From contig NZ_CP061315.1 of the NCBI RefSeq assembly GCF_018688315.1, positions 1,178,001-1,242,000 on the forward strand: a stretch of DNA of 64,000 bases, given 5' to 3'. Of the stretch, positions 32,180 to 41,145 are shown piece by piece; positions within the stretch are counted from its first letter, which is position 1, and every line of letters begins with the position of its first letter. Source of the stretch: Polynucleobacter sp. AP-Kolm-20A-A1 (GTDB lineage Bacteria; Pseudomonadota; Gammaproteobacteria; Burkholderiales; Burkholderiaceae). The notes below the pieces were generated by a model. It had not been told where the DNA came from. It saw only the letters and a program-made list of their open reading frames with translations, and made no database searches. Both the position numbers and the translations under genes were made by a program.

Positions 32180-33568
32180 ATGAAGATATCACTCGGTCAA
32201 CTTCAGAGCGGCCAACTTACCCTTACCCCCCAGCTTCAAAAGGCAATCAAACTATTGCAAATGTCCTCGCTCGAGATGGAGCAGGAGCTGCTAGCTGCTG
32301 CCGAAGAGAACCCCTTCCTGGAATACGATTCCAGTCCCGAGGAAGAGTATCTAGAAGCCATACCGGAGTTCTCCCACCGGACCTCCTCCACCCAGGCACA
32401 ACGCATTGATCCAGACGACATGGATCAGTTCTCCACCATAGCCGAGGAAGTCACCCTGCTCGCCCATCTCATGTCCCAAGTTGGCACTTTAAGGGTGGAT
32501 GAGTCCCAGCGAAAAATTTTGCAGTACTTGGTGGGCTGCCTTGATGACCGCGGCTATCTCAGGGAAAACCTGGATGAGCTCGAGGAGACCTTGAGCCCGG
32601 TTTTGGATCACGAGGATGGCAAGCCTCTTGATCAAATTAAAGCCTGCCTAAAGATTCTGCACTCTATGGATCCTGCTGGTATCGGCGCATTTGATTTAGC
32701 CGACTGCTTATCGATTCAACTTCACAGACTTCCAGCCACAGCTCAGGATGCCGCAGCATTCAAACTATGCGAAGAGATTATTTATTCCCATTTAGATTTG
32801 GTTGGCAGTAAGAACTGGCTCAAACTGAAGCAGATCACCAAGTGCAAAGAACTTGATCTCAAGATTGCGCTGGAGATGATTCAAAAGCTCAACCCCTCCC
32901 CTTGCGATGAATTTATTTCTACCAAGCGTCAGATCATCACACCAGATGTCATTGTGAGAAAGACTAGCAAAGGCTGGGAGGTCATCCTCAATCCCAACAA
33001 TCAGCCCAGAGTCTCTTTGCGCTCAGAGTATGTGGGGATCATTAAGAGCCAAAAGCCAAGCCCTGAAAATGAAGAGTTTTTTCAAAAGTTTGGTGAAGCC
33101 AAAATTCTGATTAAGCAAGTTCATCAAAGAAGCGAAACCATTCTGAAGGTGGCAAAGGCGATTGTGAAAAGACAGCAATCCTTTTTTGAGTTTGGCGAGC
33201 TTGGCATGAAGCCGCTATTACTTAAAGAGATAGCAGAAGAAGTGGGTGTCCACGAATCCACTATCTCACGAGTCACCAATGAGAAATACCTCACCTGCAT
33301 TAAAGGCACCTACTCTTTGAAGTACTTCTTTGGAGCCCAGGTTGTACAAGATGAAGGCATGAATCAAGTCTCTTCCAAGGCAATCAAGGCACTCATTAAA
33401 AAGATTATTGAGGCTGAGCCAAGTACAAAGCCAATCTCAGATGGCGCTATCTCAGATTTATTGGCCAAAGAAGGCTATCAAGTAGCCAGGAGAACTGTGG
33501 CCAAATACCGTGAGGCCTTACGCATTCCTCCGGTGAGCCTGAGAAAAACCTGGCCCGCTAAAAAATAG
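32180..33568 (+). CDS. rpoN: RNA polymerase sigma-54 factor RpoN
   Basis: 462 residues. The three functional regions are all present: the glutamine- and leucine-rich activator-contact region I (LTLTPQLQKAIKLLQMSSLE), an acidic region II, and region III with the core-binding part, the helix-turn-helix (HESTISRVTNEKYLTCIKG) and the RpoN box ARRTVAKYRE (436-445) that reads the -24 element. It should serve the flgB promoter found here. The gene is not beside the lptB-hpf group where rpoN is often found; it sits between the chemosensory-like trio and the zinc-ribbon gene. It may be the only copy or a flagellum-dedicated one. Confidence 0.97.
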   Translation: MKISLGQLQSGQLTLTPQLQKAIKLLQMSSLEMEQELLAAAEENPFLEYDSSPEEEYLEAIPEFSHRTSSTQAQRIDPDDMDQFSTIAEEVTLLAHLMSQVGTLRVDESQRKILQYLVGCLDDRGYLRENLDELEETLSPVLDHEDGKPLDQIKACLKILHSMDPAGIGAFDLADCLSIQLHRLPATAQDAAAFKLCEEIIYSHLDLVGSKNWLKLKQITKCKELDLKIALEMIQKLNPSPCDEFISTKRQIITPDVIVRKTSKGWEVILNPNNQPRVSLRSEYVGIIKSQKPSPENEEFFQKFGEAKILIKQVHQRSETILKVAKAIVKRQQSFFEFGELGMKPLLLKEIAEEVGVHESTISRVTNEKYLTCIKGTYSLKYFFGAQVVQDEGMNQVSSKAIKALIKKIIEAEPSTKPISDGAISDLLAKEGYQVARRTVAKYREALRIPPVSLRKTWPAKK

Positions 33569-33574
33569 CGCTTA

Positions 33575-34357
33575 TTAAAGTACGTGTTTCAGGCCGGTGT
33601 AGATAGATAAGGCCGTAGTACCGACAGCAACAATAGTACCGCCGTACTCTTCAACCTTCTTAAGCATTTTGTGCATTTTGTCTGGGGAAATTTTCTCTGA
33701 TGAAAACAAAGAAATCAAATTGCCCAGCAACGAAAGTCGCGCCAAACTCTTGCGACGATGTTTACTTGCATAAGCCATTCCACCTAAAAGCATGCCGGTT
33801 AAGAAGCTAAAGGCGATGCTAGAGGAATACTCAAGCAACTCTTTCCACTCGAAATTATTTTGAGGGAATATCGGCGAGCCATCTACCGCAGTGGTAATGG
33901 CGCTCATACCAATAACGGTAGCAATGGACATTGCCACAACACCAACAAACCAAGGAAATACCGATCTCGGGTGACTCTTAAATAGAAAGTACCCAAATGG
34001 CAAAGGCAATAACATCGAAATGATGCGCAGATACAGAATCTTTGTATCGTAGACGATGGTAATTAAGGCATGTGAAAGCAGCAGCAATGCTAATGGAATA
34101 ATCAAATAGCAACCAATATCCATCAAAAGCTGAGTAACCTTTCTAGGGTGCTTAGCTCTGAGCTCATACTCCTCAAGCAAAGCCTCTAGATGGGCAATCT
34201 TTTCTTCATAAGCTTCATTGCTTGGGATCGCGGCTAATTGCTTTTCAAGCTCTTCAGCTTTTACCAGTGAGGGCTTTAGTAAATACAAGTCCCTGGCACA
34301 GGTTTTACATACATTGGCTTTCTCATCTACCTCGGACAAACAATAAGGACACTTCAT
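33575..34357 (-). CDS. Zinc-ribbon membrane protein of unknown function
   Basis: 260 residues. The N-terminus has a two-cysteine-pair zinc ribbon (CPYCLSEVDEKANVCKTC). A charged coiled coil (about 30-68) follows, then about four or five hydrophobic segments between residues 78 and 200 and near the C-terminus. The end of the protein (EYGGTIVAVGTTALSIYTGL) is hydrophobic. It lies three bases after the secreted-protein gene on the same strand, so it belongs to the caspase/FGE group. No family was recognised. The zinc ribbon suggests a structural or nucleic-acid-binding role, but that is open. Confidence 0.6.
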   Translation of the reverse strand: MKCPYCLSEVDEKANVCKTCARDLYLLKPSLVKAEELEKQLAAIPSNEAYEEKIAHLEALLEEYELRAKHPRKVTQLLMDIGCYLIIPLALLLLSHALITIVYDTKILYLRIISMLLPLPFGYFLFKSHPRSVFPWFVGVVAMSIATVIGMSAITTAVDGSPIFPQNNFEWKELLEYSSSIAFSFLTGMLLGGMAYASKHRRKSLARLSLLGNLISLFSSEKISPDKMHKMLKKVEEYGGTIVAVGTTALSIYTGLKHVL

Positions 34358-34360
34358 AAA

Positions 34361-34804
34361 TTATTTTGTCACCACCAAAGTAAATACTGAATTGGTTTCA
34401 CGACCTTCGTTATCGGCTACGCTCACACGAATGGTATGGCTGCCAGGAGGAACTTCTGCCTTAGAGAAATCAATTCCTTTATCGCTAATAGCATCACGCA
34501 ATCGCGGTGTCAGATTGACAAATGGTGATTTCATATAAACCACCTTAACAGAATCAACATCAATCTTTGATTCGCCGCGTGGCACAAACACAATTCGAAA
34601 ATCAAATGGTGACGTAGTAGCTACATCAGGTGCAGGAGAGTTCACTTTGATGGTTGGCCCCCGAGAAATCCCGCGTGTCTGCCCGCCCGCCGAAGGCAAA
34701 GCTGCCTCCTTGGCACTAATGAGTGGTGCAGCATATACAGTGCTTGCAGCTTGCATCAATACCGCGAATGAAGAGAGCAAGACTAATTGTTTAATGTTTT
34801 TCAT
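34361..34804 (-). CDS. Secreted protein with a beta-sandwich-like C-terminal domain
   Basis: 147 residues from the ATG at 34804; a GTG at 34831 would add nine residues before the signal peptide. A signal peptide (about 1-25, ending TVYA) predicts export. The C-terminal part (about 65-147) is rich in beta structure: FRIVFVPRGESKIDVDSVKV, then VPPGSHTIRVSVADNEGRET and a final VFTLVVTK, resembling an Ig-like or cadherin-like fold. No enzymatic motif is visible. It is placed between the caspase-like gene and the zinc-ribbon gene, with short gaps, suggesting joint expression. Confidence 0.55.
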   Translation of the reverse strand: MKNIKQLVLLSSFAVLMQAASTVYAAPLISAKEAALPSAGGQTRGISRGPTIKVNSPAPDVATTSPFDFRIVFVPRGESKIDVDSVKVVYMKSPFVNLTPRLRDAISDKGIDFSKAEVPPGSHTIRVSVADNEGRETNSVFTLVVTK

Positions 34805-34831
34805 AATGATTGCGCGCCGTTCAGTTTGCAC

Positions 34832-35758
34832 TTAATTGTTTTGAACTTTGAAGTAAAAATCACCGCTCAAGCTGGTGTTTTCCCAAGGTGTTTGTGCATT
34901 ATTGGTTTCTTGCTGCACTGTTCTGCGTACTTCTTTAAATACAATCTCTACTGGGCGATTAGGCACTTCCATCGCTTTGATTAAATTACGGGTATAGGGA
35001 CTGTTCTTGCCATTGCCATCCATAGCCACTTTGCCTGGCGATGTGGAGTAGGCAATGATGGTTCCGCTGGGTGCTTCCATGCTAGCAAGGCCCCTCGCCC
35101 CGGATCGGTATGCCTTCGGAAATGGATTATCACGACAAGCATCCACAATCAAAATATTGACGCTCTTTTTTGCGGTGCCCATCTTCTCCAGGATAGAAGC
35201 AACATCTAAGCTTTGATCAGCTGCCTCGTCTTCATGCTGAATATCTGCATTAACTGGAATAAAGTAGTTCTTGCCTTTTACTTCAACGCCATGACCTGAG
35301 TAATAAACCAATCCCACATCACTAGAAAGTAGTTGGTCGCCAAATTGACGGACAGCTGCACGCATTTGTTGCAAGTTGCCATCGCGCACATTAATTACGC
35401 TAAAGCCAAGACCACTCAATGCTTTTGAAAAGTCATCTGCATCATTTTTAGGGTTACGCAATGGATTTGTTTTGTAACCTGCGTTACCGATGACGAGTGC
35501 AATACGTTTTCCACCTGCCGTTGGGGTTGCCGAACCAAGATTCGGTTTAGTGGCTGCATCTGGCGCAGCAGCAGTACTTGTTGGCGGTGTAACTGTTGGG
35601 GCCTCAGTAGAGAGCGTGCGAGTAGCTTCGGTGTTGTCGACAACCTTCACAGCTTTCTTAGCGGTGGAATACAGTGCGCGATCTCCTTTGCCATCCAAAA
35701 TCCAATAAGCAAAATAGAGACAGCAACCAACAACAAAGACGCCAATAATCTTCAACAT
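34832..35758 (-). CDS. Membrane-anchored caspase-family (peptidase C14) protein
   Basis: 308 residues from the ATG at 35758, which is better placed behind GGGA than the GTG at 35773. One transmembrane segment (about 1-21) is followed by a Pro/Thr/Ala-rich linker (about 45-83) and a caspase-like p20 domain with IALVIGNAGYK, the catalytic His156 in YYSGHGV and Cys208 in VDACRDNP. Both catalytic residues are intact. The N-terminal charge pattern suggests the domain faces the periplasm. Bacterial caspases are often effectors in conflict or signalling systems, but no toxin partner is seen. Substrate unknown. Confidence 0.85.
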   Translation of the reverse strand: MLKIIGVFVVGCCLYFAYWILDGKGDRALYSTAKKAVKVVDNTEATRTLSTEAPTVTPPTSTAAAPDAATKPNLGSATPTAGGKRIALVIGNAGYKTNPLRNPKNDADDFSKALSGLGFSVINVRDGNLQQMRAAVRQFGDQLLSSDVGLVYYSGHGVEVKGKNYFIPVNADIQHEDEAADQSLDVASILEKMGTAKKSVNILIVDACRDNPFPKAYRSGARGLASMEAPSGTIIAYSTSPGKVAMDGNGKNSPYTRNLIKAMEVPNRPVEIVFKEVRRTVQQETNNAQTPWENTSLSGDFYFKVQNN

Positions 35759-35864
35759 ACGGCCATTTCCCACAAAAAGAATGAGGTCATATTAGCATCA
35801 AAGACAGGCTTGGGAAACAAGGCCTTCACCCCTGTTTTAAGGGCTCAGAGGTCGTTTTAGGTAC

Positions 35865-36641
35865 TTAGCGGTCTTTTACGCAGCGAAAACCTATATAGAC
35901 CACCGCAATATCCCCTGGCTTAGACTCCACATCCGACTCTTGCTGCCTCTCGGGGCCGTACCACCATGAGGCTCCACGGGTGATAAATCCGCTATTTCGC
36001 TCTGTGGAGGTCCATTCCCAGACATTGCCGCCCATATCAAATAAGCCGTTAACACCTGGCTTAGTGCTGCCAGTAATGACATGCCCAGTTCCGCGATTCA
36101 GAGCTCCAGCTGGGGCTAGGCCTTTGTAATCACCGCAACCGCTGAGGCAATGAGAAACCGCCGGCGTGCTGCCACCCGGAAATGAATAGCGCTGGCCTTT
36201 GACATACCCTGATGGAGGATTGGTTCTTTGCTCTAAGAATGCCGCATTCGTCCATTCAGCATCCATTGGCAAACGTTTGCCGTAGTAACGACAAATCGAC
36301 TCCGCCTCTTTCTGATTCAAATGTACAGCTGGCTCAGCATCTTGCGCAGGAACGCCATAAGGCGTCTTCCAGGTCCACCCCGGTTTTTTGACAAAACCTG
36401 CCTCATAAGAAAGACCGCCGCCATTTTTTTCTGCTGCACTAACAAAGCCAGTCGATGATGTGTAAGTTTTAACGTCAGCAATATTCATCTCGGTTTGATC
36501 CCAAATCACATTACCGATTTGAACTGTTGGGATAGATGATGAGGGAGCGCTTTGGCTTGGCGTCGATCTGAGCATGAAATACAGCGCAATGGCTGAAAGC
36601 AGTAGACCAAAGAGAACGGTGGAGAAATCAAACTTTTTCAT
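35865..36641 (-). CDS. Membrane-anchored FGE/SUMF1-fold protein without the catalytic cysteine pair
   Basis: 258 residues. One N-terminal transmembrane segment (about 6-24) precedes a formylglycine-generating-enzyme-type domain with its marks RLPMDAEWTNAA, GLFDMGGNVWEWTSTE, TRGASWWYGP and IGFRCV. In active FGE the stretch after RGGS carries the catalytic Cys pair; here it is RGASWWYGPERQQ with none, so sulfatase-activating activity is unlikely. The fold may serve in binding. It is the first gene of the group, 107 bases upstream of the caspase-like gene. Confidence 0.8.
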   Translation of the reverse strand: MKKFDFSTVLFGLLLSAIALYFMLRSTPSQSAPSSSIPTVQIGNVIWDQTEMNIADVKTYTSSTGFVSAAEKNGGGLSYEAGFVKKPGWTWKTPYGVPAQDAEPAVHLNQKEAESICRYYGKRLPMDAEWTNAAFLEQRTNPPSGYVKGQRYSFPGGSTPAVSHCLSGCGDYKGLAPAGALNRGTGHVITGSTKPGVNGLFDMGGNVWEWTSTERNSGFITRGASWWYGPERQQESDVESKPGDIAVVYIGFRCVKDR

Positions 36642-36758
36642 AGGACTAGAGATTTAAGCTAACAATGAATCAGGGCAGTAAATATTGAGCCAGCATAAAC
36701 CTGAATGAAAATCGATGCAGGGGCAAGGGTTAACGACGCCCTACCCCTCTTTTTAAAA

Positions 36759-37250
36759 CTAGGATTGTTCGTTCAGCGGATGTACTTTGACGATTTCTCC
36801 ATCCGGATTATGATGGGTCCGCATGACTTTATAAGATCTTGCTTTACGCAATTCCTCTAGCGTCAATTTAGTCCAGATCACATCCTTCTCAATCGATGGA
36901 CTGCGAACTCCGCTGCGACGGCGTTCTGTTTTAAATCGCCAAATATCTTGCAGCGCCCAGAAGATTAAGACGCAACACAGGGCGGCGCCAAATGGTGCGG
37001 TGTACTCGAAAAAAGTCAGAAACTTTCTCCAGCCGCCATAAATAATCCAATCTTGATAAGCCAGATTAATTCCAAAATACCAAGCAAACGAAGTGAACAG
37101 CACTTTCCAGAAATACAGCCAAATACCCCAGCCAACAGCATTCGTCACGAGAGAGAGCACAAGCTCCGATTTTGAATGATGCTTTACCTTAGAGTAAATC
37201 AGGGAACGATTTTCAGGAAGAGTGACCTGAATATTTTTAACTCTTTTCAC
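36759..37250 (-). CDS. pgaD: Poly-N-acetylglucosamine synthesis protein PgaD
   Basis: 163 residues with two hydrophobic segments (about 34-60 and 72-100), the PgaD architecture. PgaD is the small inner-membrane partner of the synthase PgaC and is needed for c-di-GMP-dependent activity. The start is GTG at 37250, overlapping the pgaC stop by four bases (GTGA). The family is poorly conserved, so its pairing with pgaC carries much of the evidence. Confidence 0.85.
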   Translation of the reverse strand: MKRVKNIQVTLPENRSLIYSKVKHHSKSELVLSLVTNAVGWGIWLYFWKVLFTSFAWYFGINLAYQDWIIYGGWRKFLTFFEYTAPFGAALCCVLIFWALQDIWRFKTERRRSGVRSPSIEKDVIWTKLTLEELRKARSYKVMRTHHNPDGEIVKVHPLNEQS

Positions 37251-38503
37251 TGAAGCCCCCGATCTGGACTAACCCAGCGCCCACGAATCTTGTCTCTTCT
37301 GATGAGCGCTCTTGGGAATGCAACTACCGTGGTCATCATCGAAAGAAGCCAGAACGCAATTGGATACCAAATGGTAAATCCATAATTGCGCCAAATTTTT
37401 TCGTCGTAACGCGAGTCAATCCACATGGCAATACCAATTTGAATCATGGATGTCAGACCAATGAGCAAGCCAGACCACTCTGGAATGAGCCCATGAATCT
37501 GCAAATAGTCTGGCAGCGGAATAATGAAATGCAATAGATAAATAATAACCGTGCCTAGCATCGAGAAGGACCAAAATACGCTGAGGGCATACTCAAAGAA
37601 GATGGGCCACATTCTGCGGCTTCTCCAATTACCCCAGATAGCTGAGAATTTCACAATCGCTTGAGCGCCACCAGTTGCCCAGCGCAGCCTTTGACTCCAA
37701 AGACCCTTGAGAGTTTCCGGCATCAAAATCCAGCAGGTAGCAGCTGGCTCAAATCGCACTTCCCAGTGTCTAAGCTGTAACTTCCAACTAATATCAATGT
37801 CTTCCGTAAGGGTCTCGTGAGACCAGAACCCCACGTCCTCTAGGGCTGACTTCCGAAACATTGCACAAACGCCGGACACAGTAAATAGGCGGCCATACGT
37901 TCTCTGAGCGCGCTTAATCAAACCAATGATGGAAGAAAATTCACCCACCTGAATTTTTCCCAAGAGCGAAGATCGAGTCCGAATTCGAGGATTGCCTGTG
38001 ACCGCCCCTACTCGGCTACTCTTGAGAAAATGACTCACCATCCAGCGAGCTGCATTGTGATCAAGTAGCGAGTCGCCATCAATGCACAATAAATATTCTG
38101 CGTCAGTAAGCAATGCAGCCGTTGTCAATCCAACCGCTTTACCCTCATTTTCTGCGTGATGCACAACACGCAGATTTGGATTACTCAAGGCCAGGCGATC
38201 GAGAATCTTGGCAGTAGCATCCCTACTGCAATCATTTACCGCAATCACTTCAAAATTGGGATAAGACTGATGCAGAAGATTTTGAATCGTTTCTTCAGCG
38301 CACTCTTCTTCGTTATAAAAAGGAGCGATTAAAGCAATCTTGGGATAGGAGCCCAATGCCGGCAGTTTGTGGGGGTTGGAAAACTTTCGTTCATAGCGGA
38401 ACCAGTAGAACAAGCTACCGCTAATCCACACCCAACTCATAAAAAGCGGATATAGGAAACAGAATCCGTAAATAAAGGCGCTAAAAGCTTCAAACATACT
38501 CAA
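37247..38503 (-). CDS. pgaC: Poly-beta-1,6-N-acetylglucosamine synthase PgaC
   Basis: 418 residues. A family-2 glycosyltransferase domain is flanked by membrane segments (about 8-34 and several after 295). Motifs: IAPFYNEEE, DGD (142-144), TEDIDIS (233-239) and QRLRW (271-275), the processive polymerase signature. It joins UDP-GlcNAc units into PNAG at the inner membrane, with PgaD. It is transcribed divergently from pgaAB, unlike the single pgaABCD operon of E. coli. Confidence 0.95.
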   Translation of the reverse strand: MSMFEAFSAFIYGFCFLYPLFMSWVWISGSLFYWFRYERKFSNPHKLPALGSYPKIALIAPFYNEEECAEETIQNLLHQSYPNFEVIAVNDCSRDATAKILDRLALSNPNLRVVHHAENEGKAVGLTTAALLTDAEYLLCIDGDSLLDHNAARWMVSHFLKSSRVGAVTGNPRIRTRSSLLGKIQVGEFSSIIGLIKRAQRTYGRLFTVSGVCAMFRKSALEDVGFWSHETLTEDIDISWKLQLRHWEVRFEPAATCWILMPETLKGLWSQRLRWATGGAQAIVKFSAIWGNWRSRRMWPIFFEYALSVFWSFSMLGTVIIYLLHFIIPLPDYLQIHGLIPEWSGLLIGLTSMIQIGIAMWIDSRYDEKIWRNYGFTIWYPIAFWLLSMMTTVVAFPRALIRRDKIRGRWVSPDRGLQ

Positions 38504-38745
38504 GCTTATTTGGCCCGCAGGTGAAAGACTGGGATTCTTTTGTGAATGATGGGCATATAAGACTGATGAATGACGCCCATGAAAGGCACAAAAATGAACT
38601 AAAAATCCATGTTAACACTTTGAATCAATCAAAATATTGGAACTTTTAACTGTATGCACCTAAACATACCCAAATTCGGTGCTGGCCCCAACATAAAGCT
38701 TGTATTCTTAGGGATAGAAGCCCATACCCTCATTTAATAGATACA

Positions 38746-41145
38746 TTGCAGCACTTTAGACACCTTCTTCCGCACTGCCTCATTTTGGCGCTAAGCATTA
38801 GCCTGGCACACGGCCAAACACCATCTGAAGAATCTGAATACCAAAAAGCCTTGGCCCTGAACAAGGCCTCCCAATACAAAGAAGCATCCTCGATTCTCAA
38901 AACGCTCATGAGTGCTCACCCAGAGATCGAGCGCTATAAGTCGGATTACATTGCAGTAGCAAGCAATGCAAAACTGTGTGCCGATGTTATTGCTGTAAGT
39001 AATCAGTCCTATATCGATCGCGCCCCCCTCTACGCACAAGAAGCAATTTTTAACTGCTACGTTAGTACGCAGCCATTCCCTAAAACAGAAGCATTGGCTA
39101 AATTAATCTTAAAAGCCCATGGCAATAATGAGTCCATCGAACTCAGTATGGTTACGCTGGCGCGAGATCAAAAAGAATTTAAATCCGCCCTATTTTGGAG
39201 TGAGCGTTTTATTCAAGACTTTCCTAATAATGTTTCTGCCTGGGAGTTAAGAGCTGGGACGCTACAAGATATTGGCGATCGCTATGCGGCATTGCAAATC
39301 TACGAAGATATCAATCGACTAAAGCCCAAAGACCCAAGCAATCAACAACAAATTATTCAAGTGCTTTTAGACATGGGAATCTCCCATCTAGCACTTGATC
39401 TTATCGATAACAAAGGCTGGAATGCCAGCAAGAACCAAAAACTACGGGCCATGCATGACGCTGGAGCGATCGATCTTCGTTGGTCGGCCGCAGATTCGGC
39501 GGTAGCGCCCAATCGATTTAACTCTACTGATGCTGGAATCCAAATACTGACTGAGGCCTTGAGCTACGCCAAGTCTATTAATGCGCCCAAAGATCAAATA
39601 CTGGCAATTCAATTTGATTTCGTGGTTGCCTATGCCCGCCGCAAGCAATGGGATAAAGCACTTGGTCTTTACGATCAATTGTTGTCAGAAGGAGTGGCTG
39701 TCCCTAGCTATGTTCAGTCAGCAGCTGCCACAAGCTATAGCGCCAAACATGAGTACGCCAAGGCAGAGGTCATTCTCCAAAAACTCCATGCTCAAAATCC
39801 AAAGGATTTAGATACCCTTGAGGCCCTCTACTACAGCTTAGTTGACCAAGATAAGTTCCCCGAGGCAAAAGTTGCTTTAGATAACCTGACGGCACAACTT
39901 AAAGTTAGACCAAAGCATTTACCAAAAAGAAACTTTGACTACACCAGCGCAGTCATTGAAGCAGCTAGCTTTGAGGCCTACCAAGAAAAGTATGAAGAGG
40001 CCAATAAAAAACTGGTTCCCCTACTGAGCGAAATTCCTTCTAATGCCGACTTACTCAAAACAGCTGGCAGCGTAAGAGATTCAGAGGGAATGCACAGAGC
40101 TGCGGAAGACTATTACGCTATCGCAGCCAAGCAAGACCCCGAGGATGTAGAGGCTAAGGTGGGTTACGCAAATGCCCGTATGAGCCAAGGGGATATCGCC
40201 ACATTTACATCGACCGTAAATGAATTAAAACCTGGGTACTCGGATTTAACGGCAGTGAAAAATGCCTCCGATAGGCTAGATGTCTTTAATGAGGGTTACG
40301 TTACCGGTAACTTTGTATTAGGTAATGGTGACTACGGCTCCCAAAAGAACAATAACCGTACCAGCGATTTGAGAGTCTATAGCGCGCCCATTAATGAAAA
40401 TTTCAGAGGCTTCGCACGCTACCGCGACTTAAACAGCGGACCCGCCATACCAGTTACCGACCAAGGAGTCGGCGGAGGCTTCCAATACACAGGCATTGAT
40501 CAAGAGGCAGAAGTAGAAGTGGGTAGCGCTGGCTATGCCCGCCTAGAAGGTACGCAGACTTTAAATGATAACTGGGCGGTAGGAGCATCTTACGAACGCA
40601 ATGCCTTCTATCTTTTCCCTGGATCACTTTATGCAACCTATGGCGGCAACGTTGGGGGCTTAGATCTCAAATGGAAAGATGGAGAAACCAGAAATGCTTC
40701 GATTGGCTACCGTTACTGGGTGTTGCCTAGTAATAATCGCCAGCAAATCTTCGGCACAGCGAATCAACGCCTATTAACCGAATACAACTACAAGGTTGAT
40801 GTATCGGGATGGATTGGCAATCAACAAAACACGAACTCGAACGTCAGCTACTTCTCACCTATCAATCAAACTGAATATTCGGGAACACTGAATCTGCGAC
40901 TTTTGCAGTGGCGCGATATCGCTACCAAGAAATATGATTTCTGGCACAGATTCTTTGGCTCTTACGGTGTTGTTACGCAATCTGGCTATAGCACTCTACC
41001 CATGAATAACTACGGATATGGCCAAGACTTTAATATTGGCGACAGAAGAACGCTGAGCTGGGGCGTTGGTAGAACCAGCTTTCCATTTAATGGCGCAAAA
41101 TCAAGCTATATCACTGGATACCTCAATTTTGAGTCTCGCTTTTAA
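38746..41145 (+). CDS. pgaA: Poly-N-acetylglucosamine outer-membrane porin PgaA
   Basis: 799 residues, close to E. coli PgaA (807). A signal peptide (about 1-23, LILALSISLAHG) is followed by tetratricopeptide-like helical repeats (about 25-520), which guide the polymer, and a C-terminal beta barrel (about 530-799) ending in the aromatic residue Phe (NFESRF). It exports PNAG. The frame opens with TTG at 38746; an in-frame stop lies just upstream and there is no ATG until deep inside the protein, so TTG is the only good start. No strong ribosome site is visible, which may limit expression. Confidence 0.93.
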   Translation: MQHFRHLLPHCLILALSISLAHGQTPSEESEYQKALALNKASQYKEASSILKTLMSAHPEIERYKSDYIAVASNAKLCADVIAVSNQSYIDRAPLYAQEAIFNCYVSTQPFPKTEALAKLILKAHGNNESIELSMVTLARDQKEFKSALFWSERFIQDFPNNVSAWELRAGTLQDIGDRYAALQIYEDINRLKPKDPSNQQQIIQVLLDMGISHLALDLIDNKGWNASKNQKLRAMHDAGAIDLRWSAADSAVAPNRFNSTDAGIQILTEALSYAKSINAPKDQILAIQFDFVVAYARRKQWDKALGLYDQLLSEGVAVPSYVQSAAATSYSAKHEYAKAEVILQKLHAQNPKDLDTLEALYYSLVDQDKFPEAKVALDNLTAQLKVRPKHLPKRNFDYTSAVIEAASFEAYQEKYEEANKKLVPLLSEIPSNADLLKTAGSVRDSEGMHRAAEDYYAIAAKQDPEDVEAKVGYANARMSQGDIATFTSTVNELKPGYSDLTAVKNASDRLDVFNEGYVTGNFVLGNGDYGSQKNNNRTSDLRVYSAPINENFRGFARYRDLNSGPAIPVTDQGVGGGFQYTGIDQEAEVEVGSAGYARLEGTQTLNDNWAVGASYERNAFYLFPGSLYATYGGNVGGLDLKWKDGETRNASIGYRYWVLPSNNRQQIFGTANQRLLTEYNYKVDVSGWIGNQQNTNSNVSYFSPINQTEYSGTLNLRLLQWRDIATKKYDFWHRFFGSYGVVTQSGYSTLPMNNYGYGQDFNIGDRRTLSWGVGRTSFPFNGAKSSYITGYLNFESRF

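Noticed and set aside
38504..38745. Sigma-54 element or riboswitch in the pgaC-pgaA gap (TGGCCCC near 38685)
   Set aside because: There is no GC at the required 12-base spacing and no riboswitch-like fold. Only a short ATGGGC/GCCCAT repeat is visible.
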